Source: Rhodobacter sp. Har01 (GTDB lineage: Bacteria; Pseudomonadota; Alphaproteobacteria; Rhodobacterales; Rhodobacteraceae). From it: a stretch of DNA of 64,000 nucleotides. The notes beneath the pieces are model-generated. The model saw nothing but the letters and a program-made list of their open reading frames with translations, was not told where the DNA came from and searched no databases. A program made the translations under genes and the position numbers. This document shows, one piece after another, positions 44,832 to 52,935 of the stretch. The DNA lies in assembly GCF_020564565.1 (NCBI RefSeq), contig NZ_JAJCTD010000006.1, positions 62,001-126,000 of the forward strand. The letters run 5' to 3'. Position 1 is the first letter of the stretch. Each line of letters begins with the position of its first letter.

Positions 44832-44879
44832 CTGCAAAGCAGAAATCGGGTGCGCAATAAAGTTGCGCATCCGTTTTTG
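44832..44879 (+). terminator. phbA-phbB intergenic operator and terminator
   Basis: CTGC-AAA-GCAG (44832-44842) and the dyad TGCGCAA-TAAAG-TTGCGCA (44851-44869) are followed by CCGTTTTTGT. The dyad forms a stem of about 10 bp with a T-run, so it can end part of the phbA transcript, while the same sequence is a PhaR-like operator for phbB. The dual role is inference; stem, T-run and repeats are directly visible. Confidence 0.65.
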
Positions 44880-44923
44880 TTTCGGTAACAGGATTTCAAA
44901 CACGAATCCCCGGAGGAGGAAGC

Positions 44924-45649
44924 ATGGCACGGGTTGCATTGGTTACGGGCGGGTCGCGCGGCATTGGCGCGGCGATCTCGGTGGCGCTCAAGGCGGCAGG
45001 TTACAAGGTTGCGGCGAACTACGCGGGCAACGATGAGGCGGCGAAGGCGTTTACCGCCGAAACCGGCATTCCGACCTACAAGTGGTCGGTCGCCGACTAC
45101 GATGCCTGCGTGGCGGGGATCGCGAAGGTCGAGGCCGACCTTGGCCCGGTGGACGTGCTGGTGAACAACGCCGGGATCACCCGCGATTCGATGTTCCACA
45201 AGATGACCCCGGGCCAGTGGAAAGAGGTGATCGACACCAACCTGACGGGTCTGTTCAACATGACCCATCCGCTGTGGACGGGCATGCGCGACCGCAAGTT
45301 CGGCCGGGTGGTCAACATCAGCAGCATCAACGGGCAGAAGGGCCAGGCGGGGCAGGCGAATTACTCGGCGGCCAAGTCGGGCGACCTGGGCTTTACCAAG
45401 GCCCTGGCGCAAGAGGGCGCGCGCGCCGGCATCACCGTGAACGCGATCTGCCCGGGCTATATCGGTACGGAAATGGTCAAGGCCATCGACGAGAAGGTGC
45501 TGGCCGAACGCATCATCCCGCAAATCCCGGTGGGCCGTCTGGGCGAGCCGTCGGAGATTGCCCGCTGCGTGGTGTTCCTGGCCAGCGACGATGCCGGTTT
45601 CATCACCGGCTCGACGATCAGCGCGAACGGCGGCCAGTTCTTCGTCTGA
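44924..45649 (+). CDS. phbB: Acetoacetyl-CoA reductase
   Basis: A 241-residue NADPH-dependent SDR that reduces acetoacetyl-CoA to (R)-3-hydroxybutyryl-CoA. TGGSRGIG cofactor motif, NNAG, the ISSINGQKGQAGQANYSAAKSG block holding catalytic Ser, Tyr and Lys, and the C-terminal SANGGQFFV (typical PhbB end GLHMS is replaced). GGAGGAGG precedes the ATG. Genomic pairing with phbA makes the role clear. Confidence 0.95.
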   Translation: MARVALVTGGSRGIGAAISVALKAAGYKVAANYAGNDEAAKAFTAETGIPTYKWSVADYDACVAGIAKVEADLGPVDVLVNNAGITRDSMFHKMTPGQWKEVIDTNLTGLFNMTHPLWTGMRDRKFGRVVNISSINGQKGQAGQANYSAAKSGDLGFTKALAQEGARAGITVNAICPGYIGTEMVKAIDEKVLAERIIPQIPVGRLGEPSEIARCVVFLASDDAGFITGSTISANGGQFFV

Positions 45650-45659
45650 CGCCCGTCGC

Positions 45660-45698
45660 GCCGCCGCCCGGGCCGCCGTTGCGGTGCCGGGCGGCGGC
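45660..45698 (+). terminator. Strong GC hairpin after phbB
   Basis: Perfect 12-bp arms GCCGCCGCCCGG/CCGGGCGGCGGC with a 15-nt loop start 11 bp after the phbB stop. There is no T-run, so termination may be partial, but it separates phbB from the ATP-grasp gene. Confidence 0.55.
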
Positions 45699-45736
45699 GG
45701 CTAACCTGCGCCCGGCAAGCAAGGACCGAGGCCCAG

Positions 45737-46891
45737 GTGACCCAGATTCTTTCCCACCCTCCGAAGGGCCGCAAGTTCGACTACGGCCGGGCGGTCGTCT
45801 ATGCCGCGCAGCAAAGGGGCGTGGCGCCGTGGCGCATCGCGCTTGAATTCCTGCTGTTGTCGCGCGGGGCCGGCAAGCTGACCTCGGACGACTATTTCCT
45901 GCACGGCGCCTGGCGGCCGGGGCTGAGCCGGGCCGAACGGCGGGCCTTCGTCGGCATGGATGTCAACGCGGCGCTGAACAAGTTGCTGAACCCGCCGGTG
46001 GCCAGGGGCGAGGTGGTTGCGATGACCGACAAGCTGGTCGGACATGCGCTGTTTACCGCGGCCGGGCTGCCGCAACCGCGCATTCTGGCGGTGGCCGCCG
46101 AGGCCGACCCGGGCGAGGGCCTGCGCTGGCTGGACAGCCCCGAGGCGACGCTGGCCTTTCTGCGCGAGCCGGGCACCCTGCCCTGTTTCGGCAAGCCGGT
46201 GCATGGCAGTCTGGCGGCCGGGGCGGCCAGTCTGTTGGAGCTGGACAGCGAGGGCCGGCTGCGCCTGGGCGACGGCAAGCGGGTGACGCCGGAAGATCTG
46301 GTCGCCGAGATCTGGCGCGACCATTCCCGCGGGTTCCTGTTTCAGGAGCTGGTGCGGCCGCATCCGCAGCTTGCGGCGCTGATCGGCCCGGTGATCGGCA
46401 CGCTGCGGGTGGCCTCGGTCGATGCCGGCAGCGGCCCCGAGACGCTGTACACGGCCCTGAAGTTCCCCGGCGTCGGGGCGATGGTGGATTCCGCCTCGGG
46501 GCCGCTGGGCGGCTATGCGGCCATCGACGCGCAGCGCGGCCAGGTGCTGCGGGCGCAGGACCGCCGGCAGATGGGCGGGACGGACCTTGAGGTGAACCCG
46601 GTGACGGGCGCGCCCTGGGCCGGTGCCGTGCTGCCCGACTTTGCCGAGGCGCTGCGGCTGGCCCAGGCCGCGCATCGCTGCGTCAAGGGCTGGGGCCTGC
46701 TGGGCGTGGACATCCTGCTCTCGGACCGCGGCCCGCTGGTGACCGAGGTGAACGGCAATCCGCATCATGCGTCCTATCAGATCGCCTTCGCGCGGGGCGT
46801 GTTGAACCCGGATCTGCTGCCGAAGCTGCGGGCCGTCCGCGAGCGGATGCGGGGCATCGCGGGCAAGGTGAGGAATGCCCCGCTGCCATGA
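45737..46891 (+). CDS. ATP-grasp protein (sugar-transfer-associated type)
   Basis: A 384-residue protein. The C-terminal half carries an ATP-grasp-like core with FLFQELVRPHP, the metal/ATP strand GVDILLSDRGPLVTEVNGNP and the Asn-Gly-Asn-Pro end of sugar-transfer-associated ATP-grasp proteins. The N-terminal 100 residues are helical. Substrate unknown, perhaps a polysaccharide or peptide modification. Start is GTG with GAGG six bases upstream. It overlaps the exporter gene by ATGA, so the product may be exported by it. Confidence 0.7.
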   Translation: MTQILSHPPKGRKFDYGRAVVYAAQQRGVAPWRIALEFLLLSRGAGKLTSDDYFLHGAWRPGLSRAERRAFVGMDVNAALNKLLNPPVARGEVVAMTDKLVGHALFTAAGLPQPRILAVAAEADPGEGLRWLDSPEATLAFLREPGTLPCFGKPVHGSLAAGAASLLELDSEGRLRLGDGKRVTPEDLVAEIWRDHSRGFLFQELVRPHPQLAALIGPVIGTLRVASVDAGSGPETLYTALKFPGVGAMVDSASGPLGGYAAIDAQRGQVLRAQDRRQMGGTDLEVNPVTGAPWAGAVLPDFAEALRLAQAAHRCVKGWGLLGVDILLSDRGPLVTEVNGNPHHASYQIAFARGVLNPDLLPKLRAVRERMRGIAGKVRNAPLP

Positions 46892-47742
46892 CCCGCGCCA
46901 GGGCCACGGCCATCGGCTTTACCGCCATCCTGATGTGGGCGCTGCTGGCGCTGTTGACCATCGGCAGCGCGCCGGTGCCGCCGTTCCTCTTGAATGCGCT
47001 GTGCTTTGGCATCGGCGGGCTGATCGGGCTGGTCTGGACCCTGCGCAAGGGCCTCGGCGTGTTGCGCGGGGTGTCGTGGAAGGTCTATGCCTTCGGCACG
47101 CTGGGCCTGTTCGGCTATCACTTCCTGTATTTCACCGCCTTCCGCATTGCCCCCGCGGCCGAGACCGGGCTGATCGCCTATCTCTGGCCGCTGTTCATCG
47201 TGCTGTTCTCGGGCCTGCTGCCGGGAGAGCGGCTGACCGCGGGGCATGTGGCGGGGGCCTTGGTGGCCTTTGGCGGCGTGGCGCTGATCGTGCTGGGCCG
47301 CGACGAGGGCGGCGGGGCGACCTCGGGCCTGGGCTACGGGCTGGCCTTTGGCTGCGCGGTGACCTGGGCGGCCTATTCGGTGTTGTCGCGGCGGCTGGGC
47401 GGCGTGCCGACGGAAAGCGTCACGGTGTTCTGCCTGGCCACGGCCGTGCTGTCGATCCCGGCGCATCTGGCGCTGGAGCAGACGGTCTGGCCGCAAGGCG
47501 CGACGGGCTGGCTGTCGGTGCTGGGCCTGGGCCTGGGGCCGGTGGGCGCCGCCTTCTTCACCTGGGATCTGGGAATGAAGAAAGGCGACATCCAGCTGCT
47601 GGGTGTCGCCTCCTATGCCGCGCCGCTGTTGTCCACGCTGACCCTGGTGGCCGCCGGCATCGCCTCTGCGACCTGGACCCTGGCCCTGGCCGCGGTGCTG
47701 ATCACGGCGGGCGCGGCGCTTGCGGCGCGCCGCACACCGTGA
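46888..47742 (+). CDS. EamA/DMT-family exporter (YddG-like)
   Basis: A 284-residue drug/metabolite transporter with ten hydrophobic helices in two EamA repeats. Features such as YHFLYFTAFRIAPAAETGLIAYLWPLFIVL (split) and VASYAAPLLSTL resemble the aromatic amino acid exporter YddG. It overlaps the ATP-grasp gene by ATGA, suggesting a shared pathway. The substrate is unverified. Confidence 0.82.
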   Translation: MTRARATAIGFTAILMWALLALLTIGSAPVPPFLLNALCFGIGGLIGLVWTLRKGLGVLRGVSWKVYAFGTLGLFGYHFLYFTAFRIAPAAETGLIAYLWPLFIVLFSGLLPGERLTAGHVAGALVAFGGVALIVLGRDEGGGATSGLGYGLAFGCAVTWAAYSVLSRRLGGVPTESVTVFCLATAVLSIPAHLALEQTVWPQGATGWLSVLGLGLGPVGAAFFTWDLGMKKGDIQLLGVASYAAPLLSTLTLVAAGIASATWTLALAAVLITAGAALAARRTP

Positions 47743-47749
47743 CCGCGCC

Positions 47750-47929
47750 CTAGTGGTGCTGGTCCTGATGGGTCAGACGCTCGATCTCTTCCTTCAGCTT
47801 CAGCTTCTGCTTCTTCCATTCGGAAATCTGGAGGTCATCCGACCCGGGGCTCCGCTGGGCCTCTGCGACCATCTCGGACAGCGCCTCGTGCTTCTTGCGG
47901 AGTTCCGCCAGATGCGAAGCAATCGTCAT
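47750..47929 (-). CDS. DUF465 (YdcH-like) small helical protein
   Basis: A 59-residue basic/acidic coiled-coil protein: SHLAELRKKHEALSEMV then KKQKLKLKEEIERLTHQ, the DUF465 pattern. GGAGG lies seven bases before the ATG at 47929; the frame stays open upstream but without family match. Function unknown. Convergent with the exporter gene with a 7-bp gap. Confidence 0.88.
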   Translation of the reverse strand: MTIASHLAELRKKHEALSEMVAEAQRSPGSDDLQISEWKKQKLKLKEEIERLTHQDQHH

Positions 47930-48031
47930 GTTCGTCCTCCTTGTCATGACACCCACATGATACCAATCCACCACCAAACCTGAGTCTTGTCACCCCAATA
48001 CCGACAGGCTGCGTCAGGATTTCACGGGTAT

Positions 48032-48793
48032 TCAATCGAAAACCCCGTCAAGCGAGGCCCCGTCGCGCAGGATGGCCCTGGCCAGCGGCGTATAGCTTTC
48101 GCGGTCGCCGTCGTGCGCCGCGCCATCGTGCAGGACCAGCGGCGCCAGCAGGCGGAAGGGCGCGCGACCGACCTTTCGGGCGCGCAGGATCAGCCGCAGC
48201 GCGGGCCGCCCGGCGCGCGGTTGCAGCGGCAGCACCGACGCCGAGCCAAGCTTGGGGCCAAGGGCTGCAAGCAACTCGGGCAGGCTGTCGGCTCCGGCGA
48301 TCAGGGTCAGCCAGCCGCCCGGCCGCAGGCGTTGCGCGGCCGTGGTGACCCAGGCCGAGACCGGCAGGCTGACCTGCAGCGCGGTGGCCCGGTCGCGCCG
48401 CGGCGAGGCCGTGCCGCCGGGCGGATACCAGGGCGGATTGGCGATGACATGGTCGAAATCGCGCCGCAGGGCACGCGGCATGCGGGAAATGTCGCCCTCC
48501 ACCACCTCGAACGGAATGCCGTTGCGGCTGGCGTTGCGGCGGGCCAGGTCGGCATAATCGGATTGCAGTTCCAGCCCCGAAAGCTGCACCCCCGGCACCC
48601 GCGCGGCCAGGCACAGCGACGCCGCACCGGCACCGCAGCCCAGGTCAAGCACGCTTTCCCCCGCCTGTGCCGGGCAGGCGGCGGCAAGCAGCACCGCATC
48701 GGTCGCCGCGCGATAGCCCTTTTCGGGTTGCCACAGCCGCAGCCGGCCGGACAGAAAGCCGTCGTCGGTCAGCCGATCTTCCTGCAAGGTCAT
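48032..48793 (-). CDS. tRNA1(Val) adenine-N6-methyltransferase-like protein
   Basis: A 253-residue class I SAM methyltransferase. SAM site VLDLGCGAGAASLCLA, the acidic LELQSDY, and the catalytic NPPW motif (ANPPWYPP) typical of base-N6 methylation place it with TrmN6/YfiC, acting on A37 of tRNA-Val. The N-terminal FLSGRLRLWQPEKGYRAATDAVLLA is the substrate-side signature. It overlaps the DUF2007 gene by ATGA, a conserved pairing in alphaproteobacteria. Confidence 0.88.
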   Translation of the reverse strand: MTLQEDRLTDDGFLSGRLRLWQPEKGYRAATDAVLLAAACPAQAGESVLDLGCGAGAASLCLAARVPGVQLSGLELQSDYADLARRNASRNGIPFEVVEGDISRMPRALRRDFDHVIANPPWYPPGGTASPRRDRATALQVSLPVSAWVTTAAQRLRPGGWLTLIAGADSLPELLAALGPKLGSASVLPLQPRAGRPALRLILRARKVGRAPFRLLAPLVLHDGAAHDGDRESYTPLARAILRDGASLDGVFD

Positions 48794-49005
48794 GGGCTTG
48801 GCGCCAGGCCGTTGTCGCGGCAGACGACGCGGGCCAGAAACAGGTCGCGGTCCGCCACCATCAGGCGCTGCGGCAGGATGCCCAAGCTGCCGTCAAGGAT
48901 GCTCATGTGGACGTCCATGGCGAAGGCCGCTATACCCTCGCCCTGAAGCAGGGCTTGGGCGAAGGCGATCACCGTCGGGTCGGTCGTGCGCAGAAGTTCC
49001 TTCAT
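48790..49005 (-). CDS. DUF2007 family small protein
   Basis: A 71-residue protein matching the DUF2007 pattern (MKELLRTTDPTVIAFAQALL, then MDVHMSILDGSLGILPQRLMV). Often called a signal-transducing protein; real role unknown. The 52-bp gap to the divergent polyprenyl synthase gene must contain both promoters. Confidence 0.85.
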   Translation of the reverse strand: MKELLRTTDPTVIAFAQALLQGEGIAAFAMDVHMSILDGSLGILPQRLMVADRDLFLARVVCRDNGLAPSP

Positions 49006-49057
49006 GGAAATGACTTAAGCGCGCCTGCCCGGCCGGGCAAGAGCGGCGGGGGCAGGG

Positions 49058-50071
49058 ATGGACATGGACGGTTCGGTGGAACAGCCGAAGGAAAGCCCGC
49101 AGGACCGGCTGGCGGTGGCGCTGGCCGAGGACATGGCAGCGGTGAACGGGCTGATCCGCGCGCGGATGTCCAGCGAGCATGCGCCGCGCATCCCCGAGGT
49201 GACCGCGCATCTGATCGAGGCGGGCGGCAAGCGGCTGCGGCCGATGCTGACGCTGGCGGCGGCACGCATCTGCGGGTATCGCGGCAGCGACCACCAGAAG
49301 CTGGCGGCGACGGTGGAATTCATCCACACCGCGACGCTGCTGCATGACGATGTGGTGGACGAAAGCCATCGCCGCCGCGGCCGGCCGACGGCCAACCTGC
49401 TGTGGGACAACAAGTCGAGCGTGCTGGTGGGCGACTATCTCTTCGCCCGGGCGTTCCAGTTGATGGTCGAGCCGGGCAACCTGCGGGTGCTGGACATTCT
49501 GGCCAACGCCAGCGCGGTGATCGCCGAGGGCGAGGTGCTGCAACTGACCGCGGCACAGGACCTGGCGACGACGGAAGACATCTATCTGAAGGTGATCCGC
49601 GGCAAGACGGCGGCGCTGTTTTCGGCGGCGACCGAGTCGGGTGCGGTGATCGCGGGGGCGCCCGAGGCGCAGGTCCGGGCGCTTTACACCTATGGCGATG
49701 CGCTGGGGATCGCCTTCCAGGTGGCCGATGACCTGCTGGATTATGGCGGGTCCTCGACCACCATCGGCAAGAACACCGGCGATGATTTCCGCGAGCGCAA
49801 GCTGACCCTGCCGGTGATCAAGGCGGTGGCACAGGCGGATGCGGAAGAGCGCGCCTTCTGGGTGCGGGTGATCGAAAAGGGCCAGCAGGCCGAAGGCGAC
49901 CTGGAGCAGGCGCGGACGATCATGGCGCGGCACGGCGCGATGGAGGCGGCGCGGGCGTCGGCGCTGGGCTGGGCGCGGACGGCCGAGGCGGCGCTGGCCG
50001 CCCTGCCCGACGATCCGCTGCGCGAGGTGCTGGCGGATCTGGCGCAATACGTGGTGGCACGAATCGCCTGA
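49058..50071 (+). CDS. ispB: All-trans polyprenyl (octa/decaprenyl) diphosphate synthase
   Basis: A 337-residue trans-prenyltransferase making the ubiquinone side chain. First aspartate-rich motif LLHDDVVDE and second VADDLLDYGG, with GGKRLRPML and the RGKTAALFSAA segment. The chain length cannot be fixed from sequence alone; Rhodobacter makes Q10. ATG 49058 was chosen; ATG 49064 is possible. Confidence 0.92.
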   Translation: MDMDGSVEQPKESPQDRLAVALAEDMAAVNGLIRARMSSEHAPRIPEVTAHLIEAGGKRLRPMLTLAAARICGYRGSDHQKLAATVEFIHTATLLHDDVVDESHRRRGRPTANLLWDNKSSVLVGDYLFARAFQLMVEPGNLRVLDILANASAVIAEGEVLQLTAAQDLATTEDIYLKVIRGKTAALFSAATESGAVIAGAPEAQVRALYTYGDALGIAFQVADDLLDYGGSSTTIGKNTGDDFRERKLTLPVIKAVAQADAEERAFWVRVIEKGQQAEGDLEQARTIMARHGAMEAARASALGWARTAEAALAALPDDPLREVLADLAQYVVARIA

Positions 50072-50074
50072 GAC

Positions 50075-50099
50075 GGCGCCGGGCATCGGGCCTGGCGCC
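50075..50099. terminator. Convergent hairpin between ispB and the DUF1674 gene
   Basis: Arms GGCGCCGGGC/GCCTGGCGCC (50075-50084 and 50090-50099, one mismatch, 5-nt loop) fill the 40-bp gap between converging genes. No T-run on either strand. Confidence 0.5.
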
Positions 50100-50111
50100 T
50101 GCCGGGGCGGC

Positions 50112-50288
50112 TCAGAAGTCGATGGCGAGGCCCTTCTTTTCCCAATCGCCGTAGCGGACGGGTTCGGGGCCGTCGCGGCCGCCATATTCCTTGGGCGGGG
50201 TCTGGGCCTGTGCGGCCTTGCGGCGGGCTTCGGCCTCGGCCAGGGCCCGAAGGGCTTCGGGCGGCAGGTCGCGCTGGTCCTGTGGCAT
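50112..50288 (-). CDS. DUF1674/SdhAF4-like succinate dehydrogenase assembly protein
   Basis: A 58-residue protein ending in the hallmark PVRYGDWEKKGLAIDF. In mitochondria the homologue SDHAF4 protects flavinylated SDHA during assembly of succinate dehydrogenase; the bacterial role is presumed similar. The rest is a short Ala-rich helix. The family start at 50288 is clear although the frame is open upstream. It is divergent from rsmB, with 70 bp between starts. Confidence 0.88.
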   Translation of the reverse strand: MPQDQRDLPPEALRALAEAEARRKAAQAQTPPKEYGGRDGPEPVRYGDWEKKGLAIDF

Positions 50289-50358
50289 GGTCGGGTTCCT
50301 TGTGCGGTGCCTGGGGGTGGTATAGGGCGCTGCGGGCGGGGCCGCAAAGGGGATTGGC

Positions 50359-51591
50359 ATGGCTGAGGGCTTGGGCGCGCGGGCGGCGGCGGCGGCGATG
50401 CTGGATGTCGTGCTGGGCGAGGGGCGGATGCTGTCCGAGCTGCCCGAGCCCGAGGCGCTGGCGCCGGGCGAACGGGCGCGGGCGCGGCGGCTGGCGGAAG
50501 AGGTGCTGCGCCGGGTCGAGCCGGTGGACCGGCTGTTGGGCGGGCTGATGCGCAAGGCGCCACCCTTGCCGGTGCTGAACCTGCTGCGGCTGGCGGTGGT
50601 GGAAATGGCGCTGGGGGCGCCTGCGCATGGCGCGGTGAACGCGGCGGTGGCGCTGGTGCGGCAGGGCAACCGGACGCAGCATCTGGCGGGGCTGGCGAAT
50701 GCGGTGCTGCGGGCGGTGCCGCCCGAGCCGGCGCTGGGGGTGCAGAAGCTGCCGCGCTGGATGCGCCAGCCGATGGTGCATGCCTATGGCCGTGAGGCGG
50801 TGGCGGCGATCGAGGCGGTGCAGGCCGCCGCGCCGCCGCTGGACCTGACCCTGCGGGACGGGGCCGAGGCGCCGGCCGGGGAGTGGTTGCCGACCGGCAG
50901 CCTGCGGCTGGCCTTGCCGGGGCAGGTGTCGGGGCTGCCGGGCTATGCCGCGGGCGGCTGGTGGGTGCAGGATGCCGCCGCCGCGCTGGCGGTGCAGCTC
51001 CTGGCGCCGGTGGCGGGTGAGCGGGTGCTGGACCTGTGCGCCGCGCCGGGGGGCAAAACGATGCAACTGGCGGCGGCGGGGGCCGAGGTGGTGGCACTGG
51101 ACGTCAGTGCCGCGCGGCTGGCGGTGGTTCAGGAGAACCTCGGCCGCACCGGGCTGGCGGCGCGGCTGGTGGTGGCCGACGCGCTGGAGTGGGTGCCTGA
51201 CGGGCCGTTCGACGCGGTGCTGCTGGACGCGCCCTGTTCGGCCACCGGGACGGTGCGGCGGCACCCGGATCTGCCGTTCGTGAAGGATGGCTCCGAGGTG
51301 CCGGGGCTGGTGGAACTGCAGGCGCGGCTCCTGGACCGGGCGCTGGGGATGGTGCGGCCGGGGGGGCGGGTGGTCTTTGCCACCTGCTCGCTGCTGCCCG
51401 AGGAGGGCGAGGGGCAGCTGGCGGCGGCGCTGGCGCGGCATCCGGGGCTGGCGGTCGAGAGGGCGGCGATTCCGGGGGTTGAGCCGGGCTGGTGGACCGA
51501 AGGCGGCGGGCTGCGGCTGCGGCCGGATTTCTGGGCCGAGCAGGGCGGGATGGACGGGTTCTTTCTGGCCCGGCTGCGGGTGCCGGGCTGA
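50359..51591 (+). CDS. rsmB: 16S rRNA (cytosine967-C5)-methyltransferase
   Basis: A 410-residue RsmB/Fmu protein: an N-terminal NusB-like RNA-binding domain (residues 1-130) and a Rossmann methyltransferase domain. SAM site VLDLCAAPGGKTMQLA, motif IV DAPCSATG and motif VI ATCSLLPEEGE with the two catalytic Cys are intact. Its last 55 codons and the DNA downstream are duplicated in degenerate form at 61042-61451, where they interrupt potD. Confidence 0.95.
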   Translation: MAEGLGARAAAAAMLDVVLGEGRMLSELPEPEALAPGERARARRLAEEVLRRVEPVDRLLGGLMRKAPPLPVLNLLRLAVVEMALGAPAHGAVNAAVALVRQGNRTQHLAGLANAVLRAVPPEPALGVQKLPRWMRQPMVHAYGREAVAAIEAVQAAAPPLDLTLRDGAEAPAGEWLPTGSLRLALPGQVSGLPGYAAGGWWVQDAAAALAVQLLAPVAGERVLDLCAAPGGKTMQLAAAGAEVVALDVSAARLAVVQENLGRTGLAARLVVADALEWVPDGPFDAVLLDAPCSATGTVRRHPDLPFVKDGSEVPGLVELQARLLDRALGMVRPGGRVVFATCSLLPEEGEGQLAAALARHPGLAVERAAIPGVEPGWWTEGGGLRLRPDFWAEQGGMDGFFLARLRVPG

Positions 51592-51888
51592 GGTGTCCCA
51601 TGATGGGACGGGGAAGGCCGCAAAGGATTCCACGGGGTTACGCAGCCGTTTTCAGGATTTGTTGACCTTTGGGCCTTGCAGCCCGCCGCAGGACCGGCTG
51701 ATTTCGTCGCCCGGAGCGAACCACCTGCCGGTGCCACGCGCGACACCGGCCCGCGCCCGACCGCGAGGGGGCGCATCCCACGGAACGAAGCCGGCGCCTT
51801 TAGGGGGCGGCCTCTCCCAAGGGGTGAACGAAGAAACGCCCGCTCCGCGACGCGGTCTTGGCGGCGGTCGGGTGCTGGCCGGGGCCGG
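51592..51888. repeat. Dispersed intergenic repeat, copy A (after rsmB)
   Basis: About 297 bp downstream of rsmB are clearly homologous to 61143-61451. The start has the palindrome GTCCCATGATGGGAC (51595-51609), then GCCGCAAAGGATTCC (51617-51631) with a GANTC site, GGGGTTA, and TTTTCAGGATTTGTTGACC (51649-51667), followed by GGGCCTTG, CCGACCGCGAGGGGGCGC and a long GC-rich end. A short version of the first three blocks lies at 38164-38257. No transposase or clear terminal inverted repeat is visible. Confidence 0.8.
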
Positions 51889-52102
51889 GCACGTCGATCC
51901 GGGCGTCGCCGGCGGAAGGGGCGGAGAGCAGGCGTTGCAGGAGCGGAGTCTGCCCCGCGGCCTTCTGGTCCAAGCGGTCATTCAGCCAGGCGGCCGCGTC
52001 AAGGGGCAGCGGCGGCCGCGCACCGCCCAATGATGCCGGCCGCTCGCGCCGCGCGCCGCGTTCGGCAGGTGCGGTCGCCGGGTCGGGCGCGGAGTGGATC
52101 CC
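51800..52102 (-). other. Coding-like open frame without a start, in the rsmB-GATase gap
   Basis: A 100-codon stop-to-stop frame on the minus strand whose middle looks protein-like (LPLDAAAWLNDRLDQKAAGQ, then LLQRLLSAPSAGDARIDV) but lacks an ATG or GTG; the only candidate is a TTG near 52030. Its end lies inside the repeat, and the second repeat copy keeps a related but interrupted frame (GPGQ-x-PTA...GRF). It may be a relic of a gene end, or an artefact of GC-rich composition. The rest of the gap (52103-52224) has nothing recognisable. Confidence 0.3.
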
Positions 52103-52224
52103 TCACCGACCGGAAGGTTTCTTCGGCGACCGATGGGAAAGCCGATGAGTCCGACGGCCTTCTATCGACCTGAACGACGCATCCGATGCGGCCGGCCGGT
52201 CGCCCTTGCCGGGGCGAGCGGCAG

Positions 52225-52926
52225 TCAGCGTGCGCCGGCGCAAAACAACCTGGCCAGGAACCCGTTGAACCAGGCGGACTGCGCGGCGTCGTGCCGGGCC
52301 ATCAGCCGGGTCTGCTCGTCGCGGTCCTGCACGCCCGGCTTGCCATAGGGCGCCCAGTCGGCGTCCTGCCAACGGCGGAAGATCTCGATGGTGCATTCAG
52401 GGTGGAACTGCACGCCAAAGACCCGGTCGCCGAAGCGGAAGGCCTGGTTGACGTAGTTGGTGCCGGTGGCCAGAAGCTCGACCCCGTCCGGCAGGGTGAA
52501 GGTGTGGTAATGCGCCTCGGTCACATGCATCGGGCCGGGCATGAAGCCCTTTCCGGCTGCCGTGGGCGTGACCGGGTAATATCCGAACTCATGCAACTCG
52601 CCGTCGTGCGGCCCCACCCGGCCGCCAAGGGCGCGGATGATCAGTTGCGCCCCAAGGCAGATGCCGAGAATCGGGATGTTCGCGGCCATGCAATCGGTGA
52701 TCCAGCGCAGTTCTTCGGCAAGGTAGGCACAGCCGTCGTCATCCTCGGCCGATTGCTTGCCGCCGAAGACCACGGTTCCAGCCAGGTCCGCCGTGGGCCG
52801 TGGCAGGGCATCGCCGCGGAACGGCCGGTAGGTGACGGGCCGAAAGCCGTTCATCAGGGCAAAGCTATGAACCCGATCATCATCGGGCTCATCGCCGTGG
52901 CGGATGAAGACGAGGTCTGGGGCCAT
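52225..52926 (-). CDS. Class I glutamine amidotransferase-like protein
   Basis: A 233-residue triad amidotransferase domain (GMP-synthase/PuuD-like). Nucleophile C90 in GICLGAQL; His and Glu in FHPE (H175, E177). No synthetase domain is fused, so it may hydrolyse a gamma-glutamyl compound or supply ammonia to an unknown partner. It follows the TetR gene by 9 bp on the same strand and is divergent from an amino-acid ABC transporter, suggesting uptake of its substrate. Confidence 0.82.
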   Translation of the reverse strand: MAPDLVFIRHGDEPDDDRVHSFALMNGFRPVTYRPFRGDALPRPTADLAGTVVFGGKQSAEDDDGCAYLAEELRWITDCMAANIPILGICLGAQLIIRALGGRVGPHDGELHEFGYYPVTPTAAGKGFMPGPMHVTEAHYHTFTLPDGVELLATGTNYVNQAFRFGDRVFGVQFHPECTIEIFRRWQDADWAPYGKPGVQDRDEQTRLMARHDAAQSAWFNGFLARLFCAGAR

Positions 52927-52935
52927 GGCGTCCTC

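Noticed and set aside
41985..44939. Near-1000-codon minus-strand frame through tag, the EAL gene and phbA
   Set aside because: Only its last 190 codons (tag) are real; the rest is antisense to the EAL gene and phbA.
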